Notes: generated by a model from the letters alone, not told the origin. A stretch of DNA of 64,000 bases from Taibaiella sp. (GCA_013815385.1 JACDGL010000007.1:62001-126000), one strand, 5' to 3'; numbered from the stretch's first letter, positions 1 to 9,593 are shown. Translations and numbers: made by a program.

Positions 1-2140
1 ATATAATAGACTGGCCTGCACCCGGCTTATCTATAATATAGATGTTGGGCTTAGTAGCTATTGCTGCATCCTTGAGGTTAGTAACCGGGATGTCTTTCTT
101 TTTCCATTCCCCTAATCTGGCTTCCAGTTTGCCTTTCAGCTCGTCTATACTGATGTCGCCTACTACCAGCATGATAGCATTATTAGGCGCAAACCATGTA
201 CTATAGTAATTCTTCAGGTCGTCAGTTGTGAGCTTATTAATGCTGGCGTCGGTGCCGCTACCCGGTGCACTGTATGCGTGATCGGCCCCATAGATGATTT
301 TGGGTATTATACGCATGCCCATTCCGAAAGGCTCTGCCTGCTCCTGCTTGATAGCCAGTAGCTGCTGCGATTTGATACGGGCAAAATCTTTTTCGGGGAA
401 AGAGGGGTGCAGCAATATATCTGAATACAGGTCGAGACTTTTGTCATAATTCACCTTCAGGGCATTCATAATAATGTCTGAATTATCTTTTGAAGCACCT
501 GCATAAAAGCTGGCGCCCAAGTCTGTCAACTCACTGCTTATCTGTATAGAATTGCGTGTAGCCGTACCCTCCCGGAGCATGGTAGTAGTAAGGATAGCTG
601 TGCCCGGCGTCTTGTTCTGCGCATTGCCAGCACCTACCAGCATATCCATATATACAACCGGTGTAGCATGCCTTTCTACCAGCCATACCTTCATGCCATT
701 TGAAAGCGTGGTACGCTGCACGGTAGGGAATGACATATTGGACATCTTATCTGCCAAAGGCACTGTTTTCCTGTCCAGCTTTTTGGGTTCTTCTTTAAAT
801 GTTTCGTAAGGGGTGATCTCCAAAACTATATCGCCATCGGTAAGCCAATCGCGCATTACCTTTTGCAGGTCTTGCGGAGTAGCCTTCTTTATCCAGTTGT
901 CGTTCTTTTTGTAATAATCCGGTGTGCCACCATAAGTTGCATTTTCTGCCAGTATATCGCTCTTGCCACCGAAGCCGCCTATGCGCTCCATACCCTTTAT
1001 CATGCCGGCGAAGTATTGTGTCTTGGCGCGTTCCAGCTCCACCTCGGTAGGGCCGTCATTCATCAGCCTTTCCATTTCTTCATTTATTATCTTTTCTATC
1101 TTCCGCAGGGAAACACCGGGCTTAGCATCGGCCTGTACATAGAACTGGCTGCTTATTTCGCGCTTGTCAACAAATGTAGATACGCTGCTTACCAACTGAT
1201 CGTCATACACCAGGCGCTTGTACAGGCGCGCTGTTTTGCCGGAGGATGTAAGAACACGGCTTAAAAGATTAAGATATGCTACCTCTTTAGTACCCCACTG
1301 CGGCACATTCCACGCCATCATCAACCTTGCCTGCGGTACTCTATCCTGTATGGCCATGCGGTGCGTACCTGTACCCCTGGCAACCCATGCCTGCTGGCGG
1401 GAGATAGGCGGAACTGCAGGAATATCACCAAAATATTTTTTCACCTTTTCAAAGGCTTCGTCGGCAGTAATATCACCTGCCACAACCAGCACTGCATTAT
1501 TAGGCCCGTAGTAGGAACGGAACCAGTCTTTCACATCTTCAATTGAAGCCGCATTCAGATCTTCCATAGACCCGATAACCGACCATGAGTACGGATGGTT
1601 TGCCGGATAGGTATTCTTAGGCATCAGTTCATCCACTACTGCATAAGGTTGGTTCTCATCCTGCCGTTTTTCGTTCTGCACTACCCCACGCTGCTCATCC
1701 ACCTTAGCCTTATCTATCACTTCCACCATATGCCCCATACGGTCGCTCTCGGCCCACATAGCTATATCGACCGCATTCTTAGGCACGTTCTCGAAATAGT
1801 TGGTGCGATCTTCATTGGTAGTACCATTGAGCCCTGTAGCGCCTATACGCTCCATGAGCTTAAAATAATCATCATTGAAATTGGCACTGCCATTGAACAT
1901 CAGGTGCTCGAACAGGTGCGCAAAACCCGTCTTACCGGGCTTTTCGTTTTTGGAGCCTACATGATACCACACATTCAGCGCCACTATAGGCACCTTGTGA
2001 TCTTCATGCACAATAAGTGTAAGGCCATTGGACAAGGTGAACTTTTTGTAGGGAATGTCTATATCAGGATAGTGTTTCTCCTGTGCCGTAAGGCAGGTTG
2101 CCACCAGGGCAACTGATAGCGAAAGGATGATTCGTTTCAT
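1..2140 (-). CDS. M16 family zinc protease (insulinase-like), 3' end cut by the window
   Basis: Read on the minus strand from ATG at 2140, the frame stays open to the window edge (about 713 residues). It begins with a signal peptide (MKRIILSLSVALVATCLTAQ) and carries the inverted zinc motif HLFEH at residues 75-79, preceded by a typical M16 strand (LSNGLTLIVHEDHKVPIVAL). The last codons visible at the edge read YIIDKPGAGQS, the strand that opens the second M16 pair in this family, so roughly 200 C-terminal residues should lie outside. Family members are periplasmic or outer-membrane-associated peptidases of about 930 residues with two M16 repeats. It is divergent from the HtrA gene, with a 187-bp shared upstream region. 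The substrate cannot be told from sequence. Confidence 0.93.
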   Translation of the reverse strand, partial: MKRIILSLSVALVATCLTAQEKHYPDIDIPYKKFTLSNGLTLIVHEDHKVPIVALNVWYHVGSKNEKPGKTGFAHLFEHLMFNGSANFNDDYFKLMERIGATGLNGTTNEDRTNYFENVPKNAVDIAMWAESDRMGHMVEVIDKAKVDEQRGVVQNEKRQDENQPYAVVDELMPKNTYPANHPYSWSVIGSMEDLNAASIEDVKDWFRSYYGPNNAVLVVAGDITADEAFEKVKKYFGDIPAVPPISRQQAWVARGTGTHRMAIQDRVPQARLMMAWNVPQWGTKEVAYLNLLSRVLTSSGKTARLYKRLVYDDQLVSSVSTFVDKREISSQFYVQADAKPGVSLRKIEKIINEEMERLMNDGPTEVELERAKTQYFAGMIKGMERIGGFGGKSDILAENATYGGTPDYYKKNDNWIKKATPQDLQKVMRDWLTDGDIVLEITPYETFKEEPKKLDRKTVPLADKMSNMSFPTVQRTTLSNGMKVWLVERHATPVVYMDMLVGAGNAQNKTPGTAILTTTMLREGTATRNSIQISSELTDLGASFYAGASKDNSDIIMNALKVNYDKSLDLYSDILLHPSFPEKDFARIKSQQLLAIKQEQAEPFGMGMRIIPKIIYGADHAYSAPGSGTDASINKLTTDDLKNYYSTWFAPNNAIMLVVGDISIDELKGKLEARLGEWKKKDIPVTNLKDAAIATKPNIYIIDKPGAGQSII

Positions 2141-2281
2141 ATTTAAATTTTTAGGCGGATGTCGTAAATGTAATACATAGGTTTCTTGAATAAAAGCACC
2201 TGATGTGAAATCACGCATTTATTTAATGTTAAAAACAGGATGGTATTCGCCATTTAACAGTTTTCTAATAATACGAGGCAA

Positions 2282-2289
2282 TAAATTTG
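2282..2289 (+). promoter_or_regulatory. Candidate -7 box for htrA
   Basis: TAAATTTG matches the Bacteroidota -7 consensus TAnnTTTG and lies 38 nt before the htrA start. No TTTG sits 19-21 nt upstream (only TTTT at a 17-nt spacing), so this rests on the -7 element alone. Confidence 0.45.
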
Positions 2290-2327
2290 TACTCATAACC
2301 AGTACATAAACCTATAATGCATAACGT

Positions 2328-3839
2328 ATGAAGAATAGAATCTTTCCCGTCATCATTACAGCCGCACTGACATCTGTAATGACCTTTTTTCTGGCAGCGC
2401 ATTATTCACCCAACATTCCCTTCCTGACAGGAAACAGGCCACAGCTGCCTGTGAACTACGCCAGCTATAACGAAGGGAACAATATCATTAAATCTAATGG
2501 CGTAGGAGCAGTTGATTTCCAGGATGCAGCTGCGGCCTCAGTAAAAGCGGTAGTGCACATAAAAATAACCACAAAGGCACGCACAGTAGTGCAGCAAAAC
2601 CCGCTGGCACAACTATTCGGCGATGATGTTTTTGGAAGCCGGCAGGTAGTAGAACCACCACAAATGGGCTCCGGTTCCGGTGTGGTCATCTCTCCTGACG
2701 GCTACATAGTAACCAATAACCATGTGGTAGCCGGCGCTGACGAACTGACAGTAACCTTTAATGACCGCTATACCACCAAAGCTAAAGTGATAGCCACTGA
2801 CCCATCTACCGATATAGCGCTGGTGAAGGTGGAAGAAAAGAACCTGCCCTATATGGAATTTGGCAACAGTGATAATGTGCGCGTAGGCCAGTGGGTGCTG
2901 GCAGTAGGCTATCCCCTGTCATTGGATGCCACGGTAACCGCAGGTATAGTAAGTGCCAAAGGCCGCTCTATAGGTATTAACCGTACCAATGCCACCAACC
3001 CGATAGAATCATTTATACAAACTGATGCTGCTGTAAACCCCGGTAACAGCGGGGGCGCACTGGTAAATACCAGCGGACAACTGATTGGTATCAATTCTGC
3101 TATAGCATCTCTTACCGGCACCTATGTTGGCTACTCCTATGCGGTGCCAGCCAACCTGGTACACAAAGTGGTAAATGACCTGATGAAGTACGGATCGGTA
3201 CAGCGGGGGTACCTGGGTATAGGGCTGCTAGACAGCAGGCATATGACACCGGAACAACTAACCCAACTGGGCATAGACAAAGCAGATGGTGTGTATGTGG
3301 CCAATGTAATACCGAATAGCGGCGCTGCCCAAGCCGGCCTGGCCAAGGGTGACTTTATAACACAAATAAATGGTACTGCGGTGCAAACCGAACCTGAAAT
3401 GCTGGAACAGATAGCCCGCTACAAACCGGGCGATAACATAAGCATCACCTATGTACGCAGCGGCAATGTGAACCATACCACTGTGCAGCTAAAAAATATG
3501 AATGGTAATACTGCCATCATTAAAGACCAGAACGCGACCCGCCTGCTGGGTGCCAACTTCCGCTCGCTTACTAATGCTGAAAAAAATAAGTATGGTATAG
3601 ACGGCGGGGTGGCAGTAACCAATGTTGGTAAAGGAACCATAGGCAAACAAACAACTATGAAGAATGGATTTGTGATCATAAGCGTAAATGAGAATGCAGT
3701 AACCTCGGTGCAGGACCTGCAACAGGTGCTGGCAAGTAACAGCAATAAAGCACAACTGGCAGGCTTCTACCCCGGGAATGATAATCTGTATTATTATGTA
3801 CTTTCCAATATCAGCGACCAGCTGCTACACGAAGAATAG
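2328..3839 (+). CDS. htrA: DegP/DegQ (HtrA) periplasmic serine protease
   Basis: A 503-residue protein with an N-terminal membrane or signal segment (residues 5-25) followed by a trypsin-like domain. The catalytic triad is visible: His132 in TNNHVV, Asp162 in STDIALVKV and Ser241 in NPGNSGGAL. Two PDZ regions follow: the first starts around residue 295 (GYLGIGLLD, then GVYVANVIPNSGAAQAGL), and the second is a shorter, more divergent one near the C-terminus. Length and order match Do/DegQ proteases, which degrade or refold misfolded envelope proteins. It stands alone, with its own candidate promoter and a strong terminator. No sigma-E type control site was recognised. Confidence 0.95.
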   Translation: MKNRIFPVIITAALTSVMTFFLAAHYSPNIPFLTGNRPQLPVNYASYNEGNNIIKSNGVGAVDFQDAAAASVKAVVHIKITTKARTVVQQNPLAQLFGDDVFGSRQVVEPPQMGSGSGVVISPDGYIVTNNHVVAGADELTVTFNDRYTTKAKVIATDPSTDIALVKVEEKNLPYMEFGNSDNVRVGQWVLAVGYPLSLDATVTAGIVSAKGRSIGINRTNATNPIESFIQTDAAVNPGNSGGALVNTSGQLIGINSAIASLTGTYVGYSYAVPANLVHKVVNDLMKYGSVQRGYLGIGLLDSRHMTPEQLTQLGIDKADGVYVANVIPNSGAAQAGLAKGDFITQINGTAVQTEPEMLEQIARYKPGDNISITYVRSGNVNHTTVQLKNMNGNTAIIKDQNATRLLGANFRSLTNAEKNKYGIDGGVAVTNVGKGTIGKQTTMKNGFVIISVNENAVTSVQDLQQVLASNSNKAQLAGFYPGNDNLYYYVLSNISDQLLHEE

Positions 3840-3858
3840 AAAAGAGTCACAAGTAGGT

Positions 3859-3900
3859 AAAAATGGCTTTTTTACTCAAAAAAGCCATTTTTATTTTATT
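3859..3900 (+). terminator. Intrinsic terminator after htrA
   Basis: Inverted repeat AAAAATGGCTTTTTT / AAAAAAGCCATTTTT with a 4-nt loop, followed by a T-rich tract, 20 nt after the htrA stop. Confidence 0.85.
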
Positions 3901-3980
3901 TACTTTCACAATAGGATATAATATTGCAAAGAAAGCAAAACCTAAGCCTAGAAGAGTTTTAAAATAACCGCAACGTAGCA

Positions 3981-5114
3981 ATGAGACCAGTATATATAAA
4001 TCGCCTTTCCAAATATCTCCCCAATGAGCCGGTATCTAATGACGAGATGGAGCAAGTGCTTGGGATGATAGATAACAAGCCATCGCGGGCGCGTACCATA
4101 GTGCTGAGGAACAATGGCATTAAGACCAGGTATTATGCCTACAGGAATGGCAAGAAAACCCATACCAATGCAGAAATGGCTACAATAGCCATTAAGGAAC
4201 TATTTGATGAAAAACTGCCTATAGATAAACTGGAGGTACTTGCAGCCGGCACTACTTCCCCTGAACAGATATTGCCATCACACGCAGCAATGATACACGG
4301 GCAGCTGGGTACCAAGAACATTGAGATAATGTCGGCCGCGGGTGCATGCTGCAGCAGTATGCAGGCTATGAAGTATGCTTATATGGCGGTGGCTGCTGAA
4401 ATGGCAGATGTTGCAGTCGCCTGTGGATCGGAACGCTTTTCGTCCTGGACGCAAGGTCAGCGTTACCAACCAGAAGCAGATAGCTGGAAAACAATGGAAA
4501 CCAATCCCATCATCGCATTTGAGAAAGATTTTCTGAGATGGATGCTGAGCGATGGCGCCGGCGCCGCACTGCTACAGCCAGAGCCCAATAAAGAAGGTTT
4601 ATCGCTGAAAATAGAATGGCTGGAAATAACATCTTATGCCAATGAACTGGAAACATGTATGTACGCCGGCTCTATAAAAAATGAGGATGCCTCGATAACC
4701 AGCTGGACGGATATGGACGCGAAAGAGTGGGCTAACCATAGTGTATTTTCCTACAAACAGGATACGCGCCTGCTTGGTGATAATATAGTGCCCCGTGGTG
4801 GTATGTTCATACACGACCTTATGAAGAAACATGGGCTGACCGGCGACCAGATAGACTATTACCTGCCGCACATGTCAAGCGAATTTTTTAAGCAACAGAT
4901 ATTTAACTACCATGAGCAGATCGGTATGGACCTGCCTTTTGAAAAATGGTTCTATAATCTGCCTAAAGTAGGTAATGTCGGCAGCGCATCGCCCTACCTT
5001 ATGCTAGAAGAACTGATGCATAATGGCCAACTGAAAAAGGGCGAGCATATACTGGTGATGGTGCCTGAAAGTGCACGGTTCACCTACGCATACATGTACC
5101 TTACAGTAGTTTAA
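3981..5114 (+). CDS. darB: Ketosynthase III-like enzyme, DarB type (dialkylresorcinol synthesis)
   Basis: A 377-residue thiolase-fold protein of the KAS III family. The catalytic set can be placed: Cys124 in GACCSSMQAM, His297 in YYLPHMSS and Asn332 in VGNVGSASPYL. It is followed after 23 nt by a DarA-like gene, and this pairing is the main basis for the name. In characterised Bacteroidota systems DarB condenses two acyl precursors and DarA completes the ring to give dialkylresorcinols or the resorcinol part of flexirubin pigments. Here no aryl-polyene or flexirubin genes surround the pair, so the final product is unknown. A KAS III-like enzyme with another role is the alternative. Confidence 0.8.
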   Translation: MRPVYINRLSKYLPNEPVSNDEMEQVLGMIDNKPSRARTIVLRNNGIKTRYYAYRNGKKTHTNAEMATIAIKELFDEKLPIDKLEVLAAGTTSPEQILPSHAAMIHGQLGTKNIEIMSAAGACCSSMQAMKYAYMAVAAEMADVAVACGSERFSSWTQGQRYQPEADSWKTMETNPIIAFEKDFLRWMLSDGAGAALLQPEPNKEGLSLKIEWLEITSYANELETCMYAGSIKNEDASITSWTDMDAKEWANHSVFSYKQDTRLLGDNIVPRGGMFIHDLMKKHGLTGDQIDYYLPHMSSEFFKQQIFNYHEQIGMDLPFEKWFYNLPKVGNVGSASPYLMLEELMHNGQLKKGEHILVMVPESARFTYAYMYLTVV

Positions 5115-5137
5115 AACCATCCTATACAATACAACCA

Positions 5138-6064
5138 ATGAAACCTCGCATACTGGTTCTTTATTACACGCAAACAGGGCAGCTAAGAGATATACTGGAC
5201 AATGTAATAAGTGATATAAAGGACAAAGCTGAAATAGACTTTGCTGCTATAGAACCTGTAAAAGCATTTCCCTTCCCGTGGACTACCTATGAATTTTTTG
5301 ACGCTATGCCCGAAGGGGTGGAGCGTATCCCCCTAGAAATAAAGCCCCTGCCTGATGCGATAATGAATGCGCATTATGACCTTGTACTATTTGGTTACCA
5401 GCCCTGGTTCCTTAATCCCTCACAACCAATAAATGGTTTTCTGCTGAGCAAATGGGCAAGTGTGCTAAAAGGCAAGCCAGTGGTAACAGTAATAGGAAGC
5501 CGTAACATGTGGCTGCATGCCCAGGAAAAAGTAAAAGAGGGTATTGAGAACGCAGGAGGCAAACTGGTTGGCAATATAGCGCTGGTGGATAATAATACCA
5601 ACCTTGTATCGCTGCTTAGCTTCATACGCTTTGCCTTTAAAGGCCAGAAGGAGAAATCACGTTTCCTGCCTGCCGCGGGAGTGCAGGATAAAGATATTAA
5701 AGCATCAAAACGCTTTGGGCCACCTATCTATGAACATCTTGTAAACGGCACATTAGATAGCCTACAGGATGAACTTCTGGGTATAGGTTCGGTTGCACTG
5801 AACCCCGGGCTGGTACTACTGGAACAAAGGGGAATTAAGAATTTCCGTTTTTGGGCTAATTATATCCGCCAGAAAGGTGGTGCAGGCGATCCTAACAGAA
5901 AAGGCCGCGTGAAGCAATTCCAACGTCTGCTATTGACTGCAATTTTTGTATTGTCCCCACTTTCTTCGCTAACTGCCTTCATTAAACTGCAACTAAATAA
6001 ACGCACCTTGCTGAAAGATGTAGCATATTTCAAGAATACAGCTTACGAAGCAGGAAGGATATGA
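5138..6064 (+). CDS. darA: Dialkylresorcinol condensing enzyme, DarA-like
   Basis: A 308-residue protein with a flavodoxin-like start (ILVLYYTQTGQLRDILD) and conserved blocks PFPWTTYEFFDAMPE and NPSQPINGFLLSKWA, which fit Bacteroidota proteins annotated as DarA. A hydrophobic stretch near residues 265-285 (LLLTAIFVLSPLSSLTAFI) suggests membrane contact. It lies 23 nt after darB in the same direction, almost certainly in one transcript. Known DarA enzymes act with DarB to close and aromatise the resorcinol ring. The assignment rests on family resemblance and gene pairing. Confidence 0.78.
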   Translation: MKPRILVLYYTQTGQLRDILDNVISDIKDKAEIDFAAIEPVKAFPFPWTTYEFFDAMPEGVERIPLEIKPLPDAIMNAHYDLVLFGYQPWFLNPSQPINGFLLSKWASVLKGKPVVTVIGSRNMWLHAQEKVKEGIENAGGKLVGNIALVDNNTNLVSLLSFIRFAFKGQKEKSRFLPAAGVQDKDIKASKRFGPPIYEHLVNGTLDSLQDELLGIGSVALNPGLVLLEQRGIKNFRFWANYIRQKGGAGDPNRKGRVKQFQRLLLTAIFVLSPLSSLTAFIKLQLNKRTLLKDVAYFKNTAYEAGRI

Positions 6065-6082
6065 CTTTATAAAAATATTTTT

Positions 6083-6397
6083 ATGACAGAAGCCGAAACA
6101 TTATTTCATAAAATAGCTGCTGACATACCAGACGCTAAAGAAGGTAAAATGTTTGGCGCATTGTGCATCAAAGCGCCAAATGGCAAGGCCGGTGTCATGT
6201 TCTGGAAAGAATATATAGTTATAAAACTAGGCGGTGAGGAACAAGAAAAAGCACTGCAATTGAAGAATGCCAAAATGTTTGACCCGATGGGAAATGGCAG
6301 GGCAATGAACGGCTGGGTGCAATTGGGATACGAGCACAAAAGTAAATGGGAAACGCTATCGCACACAGCGATGGAATCTGTAAAAAAGCTTAAGTAG
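6083..6397 (+). CDS. TfoX/Sxy N-terminal-domain-like small protein
   Basis: A 104-residue protein with the order typical of the TfoX N-terminal or YjbR-like fold: an N-terminal helix, then GKMFGALCIKAPNGKAGVMF, a beta strand with a Lys/Arg-rich turn (EYIVIKLG), and WVQLGYEHKSKWETLSHTAMESVKKL at the end. It starts 18 nt after darA and may share its transcript. In Proteobacteria Sxy/TfoX regulates competence, but single-domain members in Bacteroidota have no established role, so no regulatory function is claimed. Confidence 0.65.
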   Translation: MTEAETLFHKIAADIPDAKEGKMFGALCIKAPNGKAGVMFWKEYIVIKLGGEEQEKALQLKNAKMFDPMGNGRAMNGWVQLGYEHKSKWETLSHTAMESVKKLK

Positions 6398-6413
6398 ATT
6401 ATTTCATTGACAT

Positions 6414-6466
6414 AAAAAAAACTGCTTCGCAATATTGGTCTACTTTAAATAAACCATACGAAGCAG
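6414..6466 (-). terminator. Intrinsic terminator pointing leftwards (minus strand)
   Basis: Read on the minus strand, CTGCTTCG (6466-6459) and CGAAGCAG (6429-6422) form an 8-bp stem, extended by a partly paired inner segment, and are followed directly by eight T residues (6421-6414). The T tract lies only on the minus-strand 3' side, so it serves a leftward transcript and not the tfoX-like gene. Confidence 0.7.
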
Positions 6467-6485
6467 GGAAAATATATAAGCGTAA

Positions 6486-6603
6486 TTATATGTCGCTCTG
6501 TATTAAAGCGTAAATGTTCATTGCAGCGTTCTTATCCTTCAGTTCGGCATAAAAATTCAGAAAACAAGTCCTTTACAAACTCCTGCACATCCATCTCAGT
6601 CAT
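6486..6603 (-). pseudogene. Small frameshifted coding frame (about 38 codons if repaired)
   Basis: On the minus strand an ATG at 6603 opens MTEMDVQEFVKDLFSEF, then the frame runs into a premature stop. Removing one T from the T5 run near 6551-6555 restores a frame that continues YAELKDKNAAMNIYALIQSDI and stops at 6486, just before the leftward terminator. Both halves look like amphipathic helical protein sequence. It could be a decayed gene, a sequencing error in a homopolymer, or a small RNA with a chance frame. No family was recognised. Confidence 0.4.
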
Positions 6604-6670
6604 TTTATAGTTTATTAAGGTATTTATATAAGTATCAAAAACGTGCCACGAGCACACTTCCGCGATAAGA

Positions 6671-6702
6671 TTTGGGTATAAACAATAGTTGATCTATTTT
6701 TT
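6671..6702 (+). promoter_or_regulatory. Probable leuS promoter
   Basis: TTTG (6671-6674), a 20-nt spacer, then TATTTTTT (6695-6702), which differs from TAnnTTTG only in the last base. It lies about 50 nt before the leuS ATG. Confidence 0.5.
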
Positions 6703-6753
6703 AGCGATTTTTGCAGCTTCCGGCATTTGCCGAATACCTTTTTAGGATCTATT

Positions 6754-9546
6754 ATGGAATATACATTCAGGGACATTGAGAAAAAATGGAAACAATACTG
6801 GGAAGAGCAGCAGGTATACAAAGTCAGTAATGATAGTAAACTCCCTAAATGTTATATCCTGGATATGTTTCCGTACCCCAGCGGCGCCGGATTACATGTG
6901 GGCCACCCACTGGGCTATATAGCATCTGATATATATGCACGCTACAAACGCCTGCGCGGATATAATGTGCTGCACCCTATGGGTTATGACGCATTTGGAT
7001 TACCGGCCGAACAATATGCTATAGAAACGGGACAGCACCCCAGCGTAACTACTGAGAAAAATATTGCACGTTATCGCGAACAGCTCGACAATATTGGCTT
7101 CAGTTATGACTGGAGCCGCGAAGTACGTACCAGCGACCCCTCTTATTACAAATGGACACAGTGGATATTCCTTCAGTTATTTCATAGCTGGTACGATAAA
7201 AAAATACAGCAAGCGAGACCAATTGAGGAGCTGATAAAAATATTTGAAAAGGAGGGAAACAGTAATGCCCCCTGCCCTACAGATAGTTCATTTTGTTTTG
7301 ACGGAAAGAACTGGAAAAACTATTCTGAAAAAGAAAAACGAGAGGCATTGATGCATTACCGGCTTGCCTACCTCAGCTTTGCTGAAGTATGGTGGTGTGA
7401 GGCATTAGGTACAGTACTAGCGAATGATGAAGTAGTGAACGGTGTCTCCGAAAGAGGCGGGCACCCGGTAGTACGCAAACAGATGAGCCAATGGTTCCTC
7501 CGTATTACGGACTATGCAGATCGCCTACTGGATGGACTGGAACACCTGGACTGGAGCGAAGCTATGAAAGAGATGCAACGCAACTGGATAGGGAAAAGTA
7601 CAGGCGCCGATGTACGATTTGATATACAGGATTATTATGGCAAGCATATAACTGTATTTACTACACGACCGGATACCATTTTTGGTGTCAGCTTTATGGT
7701 GCTTGCCCCGGAGCATGCGCTGGTAAGTGAAATTACTACCACCCAGCAGAAACAGGCTGTTGATGAATATTTACTGTATGTAAAAAGCAGGTCGGAGCGG
7801 GAGCGGATGAGCGATGTAAAGCAGATAACAGGTTGCTTTACGGGTGCGTATGCTATTCACCCATTTACAGGGCAACAGCTACCGGTATGGATATCAGAAT
7901 ATGTATTGGCAGGCTACGGTACCGGCGCTATAATGGGTGTACCAGCCGGCGATAGCAGAGATCATGCCTTTGCCAAACATTTTGAATTGCCTATCGTTAA
8001 TATTTTTGGTAAGAACTATACAGGGGAGGATGCCTATTCAGAAAAAACAGGTGTGCTGGACAACAGTGAATTCCTTAACGGGCTGGATCTTGCAAAAGCT
8101 ACGGATGTAGCCATACGCGCCATAGTAGATGCCGGCGCAGGCAGGGCCAAAGTGAACTATAAAATGCGCGATGCGGGCTTTAGCAGGCAGCGCTACTGGG
8201 GTGAACCATTTCCGGTGGTGTACATTGCTGACAGTCCTTATACAATAGATGAACCGCAGGTGACAGAGTATCCTGAGCTGCAACACTTACCCGTAGAACT
8301 GCCGGTAGTAGAGAGCTATAGCCCCGGCCCGGATGGACAAGGGCCGCTTGCTAATATTAAAGACTGGGTAACAACACCCGCTGGCCCACGAGAAACGAAT
8401 ACAATGCCGGGCTATGCGGGCAGCAGCTGGTACTTTCTGCGCTACATGGATCCTCACAACAGCGAAGAGTTTGCAGGCAAAGCAGCTACGGAGTACTGGC
8501 GCCAGGTGGATGTGTATGTGGGTGGTAACGAACATGCAGTAGGCCATTTATTGTACAGCAGGATGTGGACGAAAGTACTGCATGACCTGGGGTACATCAG
8601 CTTTCAGGAACCATTTAAGAAACTGGTAAACCAGGGAATGATACAGGGAAGCACGCGGTTTGTATATAGGATAAGAGGGACAAACAAATTTGTAAGCAGC
8701 GGACTTAAGAAAGATTATGAAACAGATGAACTAAGAGCGGATGTAAGCATAATCAATGGCCTGGAACTAGATACAGAAGCCTTCAAAAAATGGCGTGATG
8801 AATATGCTGATGCAGAATTTGTGTTGGAAGATGGGAAATATATAACAGGGGCACTAGTAGAAAAAATGTCTAAATCGAAATATAATGTTGTCAATCCTGA
8901 TGATATTATAGTACAGTATGGTGCAGATACCTTCAGGATGTATGAAATGTTCCTTGGCCCTATAGATGTAAGCAAGCCGTGGGATACAAAGGGCATAGAA
9001 GGGGTACACCGTTTCCTTAAGAAATTATGGCGTCTTTATTTTGACGAACAAAAGGGATGGATAGTAACCGATGAGGCACCTAATGATCAGGAACTGCGCA
9101 TTATCCATAAAATGATAAAGAAGACGGGCGACGACATAGAGAAGTTTGCCTTTAACACAGCGGTGAGCCAGTTTATGATAACTGTTAACGAACTATCGAC
9201 ACTCAACTGCCACAAACGTAATATACTGGAGGCACTTGCGGTTTTGTTAGCTCCTTTTGCGCCACACCTTGCAGAGGAACTATGGCATGGCTTTGGGCAT
9301 GAGAGCAGTGTAGTAAATGCCGTATTCCCAATGCACGAAGAAAAATACCTGACAGAGAACACCAAGCTATACCCGGTGGCGGTAAACGGGAAAACACGTA
9401 CCGAATTGGAATTTTCTTTAGAAACAGATCAGAGTGAAATAGAAAAAGCTGTGCTTGCCGACGAAACAGTGCAGAAATGGCTGGAAGGCAAAACACCTAA
9501 GAAAGTGATATTTGTGAAAGGGAAAATGATAAATGTAGTTGTATAA
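6754..9546 (+). CDS. leuS: Leucyl-tRNA synthetase
   Basis: A 930-residue class I aminoacyl-tRNA synthetase that charges tRNA-Leu. The HIGH signature is HVGH at residues 48-51 (PYPSGAGLHVGHPLGY) and KMSKS is at 704-708 (VEKMSKSKYNVV). The editing (CP1) domain with TTRPDTIFGVSFMVLAPEH and GTGAIMGVPAGDSRDHAF is present, as are the anticodon-binding and C-terminal parts. ATG at 6754 gives MEYTFRDIEKKWKQYW, the normal LeuRS start; an in-frame TTG nine codons earlier is less likely. A lysine/glutamate-rich stretch around residues 150-195, with CPTDSSFCFDGKNW, sits before the zinc-like region and seems an insert typical of Bacteroidota LeuRS. It is monocistronic or followed by the SCO1 gene 47 nt later. 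Confidence 0.97.
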   Translation: MEYTFRDIEKKWKQYWEEQQVYKVSNDSKLPKCYILDMFPYPSGAGLHVGHPLGYIASDIYARYKRLRGYNVLHPMGYDAFGLPAEQYAIETGQHPSVTTEKNIARYREQLDNIGFSYDWSREVRTSDPSYYKWTQWIFLQLFHSWYDKKIQQARPIEELIKIFEKEGNSNAPCPTDSSFCFDGKNWKNYSEKEKREALMHYRLAYLSFAEVWWCEALGTVLANDEVVNGVSERGGHPVVRKQMSQWFLRITDYADRLLDGLEHLDWSEAMKEMQRNWIGKSTGADVRFDIQDYYGKHITVFTTRPDTIFGVSFMVLAPEHALVSEITTTQQKQAVDEYLLYVKSRSERERMSDVKQITGCFTGAYAIHPFTGQQLPVWISEYVLAGYGTGAIMGVPAGDSRDHAFAKHFELPIVNIFGKNYTGEDAYSEKTGVLDNSEFLNGLDLAKATDVAIRAIVDAGAGRAKVNYKMRDAGFSRQRYWGEPFPVVYIADSPYTIDEPQVTEYPELQHLPVELPVVESYSPGPDGQGPLANIKDWVTTPAGPRETNTMPGYAGSSWYFLRYMDPHNSEEFAGKAATEYWRQVDVYVGGNEHAVGHLLYSRMWTKVLHDLGYISFQEPFKKLVNQGMIQGSTRFVYRIRGTNKFVSSGLKKDYETDELRADVSIINGLELDTEAFKKWRDEYADAEFVLEDGKYITGALVEKMSKSKYNVVNPDDIIVQYGADTFRMYEMFLGPIDVSKPWDTKGIEGVHRFLKKLWRLYFDEQKGWIVTDEAPNDQELRIIHKMIKKTGDDIEKFAFNTAVSQFMITVNELSTLNCHKRNILEALAVLLAPFAPHLAEELWHGFGHESSVVNAVFPMHEEKYLTENTKLYPVAVNGKTRTELEFSLETDQSEIEKAVLADETVQKWLEGKTPKKVIFVKGKMINVVV

Positions 9547-9593
9547 AAAATTAAAGGGTACTCATCAAAATAATAACTGCTTCAAAAAACCAA

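Noticed and set aside
552-2116. Several open frames of 60-173 codons on the plus strand
   Set aside because: They lie opposite the M16 protease, whose minus-strand frame reads as a coherent family member with signal peptide and zinc motif.
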